Of a stretch of DNA of 64,000 bases, positions 63,696 through 64,000 are shown in pieces. Numbering within the stretch: the first letter of the stretch is position 1; every line of letters begins with the position of its first letter. The stretch lies in contig JAFJTR010000102.1 in assembly GCA_022559985.1 (NCBI GenBank), positions 1-64,000 of the forward strand. The letters are read 5' to 3'. The stretch is from Parastagonospora avenae f. sp. tritici 18332-5 (lineage: Eukaryota > Ascomycota > Dothideomycetes > Pleosporales > Phaeosphaeriaceae). Below the pieces are notes generated by a model that ran no database searches, was not told the origin of the DNA, and saw nothing but the letters and a program-made list of their open reading frames with translations. The translations under genes were made by a program, and so were the position numbers.

Positions 63696-64000
63696 GGCGA
63701 TGGGCGTCCAGAGGAAAGAGCGACCGCGCAAACATGTGCAAGTGCAATGACGGAAGGTGCGAAGGCGGATTGATGTCTGAGACAACGGGGAACGGCGCGT
63801 CGGTCGGTGTGCTATAGCTGTAGCTGTAGCTGTGTTTGTTAGTATCCCTTTGTTTGCACGCCCCGTGAGTGCCGCGCTGCCTGCAGCTCAATGTTGTGAA
63901 GCAACTCGCGCCCAACGCTGTTGCTCAGCAGCATATTGCTCGCATGGGATCGCCGCGCGCTAGGCTGCAATGGCACATAGCGCCAGATCCCGCAGCCATC
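63696..64000. other. Upstream flank of the GAR-domain gene
   Basis: Promoter side. It contains a short TAGCTG tandem repeat at about 63815-63833. No gene is supported up to the window edge. Confidence 0.4.

Noticed and set aside
1..64000. CRISPR array, bacterial-type operon, riboswitch
   Set aside because: No regularly spaced direct repeats of that type, and the gene structure is eukaryotic throughout.

Overview
The window is nuclear DNA of a filamentous ascomycete (Pezizomycotina). The evidence is the many 48-82 bp GT-AG introns with CTAAC/CTGAC branch sites, the gene families present, and intergenic spacers of 0.3-2.7 kb. The protein set (a secreted jacalin-tailed phosphodiesterase, a CE1 esterase, a DUF7587-type protein) would fit a Dothideomycete, but that placement is inference. 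There is no operon structure. Genes are read singly or as divergent pairs.

Layout. 0-8 kb: orphan genes (a pentapeptide-repeat gene whose frame is broken, a proline-rich gene with an in-frame TAG, a small basic protein, a 464-aa disordered protein) and a 194-bp solo LTR. 8-10 kb: a secreted type-B carboxylesterase whose stop codon overlaps a splice donor; splicing would add a GPI-type tail. 11.8-20.8 kb: a housekeeping block with an SDHAF4-like factor, the RVB1 AAA+ ATPase, a BET bromodomain protein and a Utp12-domain ribosome-biogenesis protein. 21-30.5 kb: a run of orphan genes (several with internal repeats), a 726-aa polytopic membrane protein and a GPI-anchored small protein. 31.9-39.7 kb: a second housekeeping block with SEC6 and DPH3 (divergent), frataxin and AP-3 sigma (divergent), a secreted CE1 esterase and mitoribosomal uL30m. 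41-43 kb: a DUF7587-like protein, a coding-like frame without ATG and the second solo LTR. 43.5-52 kb: Ctr copper transporter, Na+/H+ antiporter, Ap4A phosphorylase and a secreted phosphodiesterase with a jacalin-like tail. 52-58 kb: gene-poor, with a decayed amidase. 58-60 kb: a seven-exon cytochrome P450. 60.5-63.7 kb: a large GAR (Gas2-related) domain protein.

The genes do not form one pathway. Two small themes are visible: metal and ion handling (copper transporter, frataxin, Na+/H+ antiporter) and secreted or cell-surface hydrolases. The strongest structural observations are two 194-bp LTR-like copies in opposite orientation 37 kb apart, each with perfect 5-bp target-site duplications; an intron that decides whether the carboxylesterase ends or gains a membrane-anchor tail; and several introns whose retention would leave the frame open. 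All exon boundaries were worked out by hand from splice motifs and reading-frame phase. No transcript evidence or database search was available.
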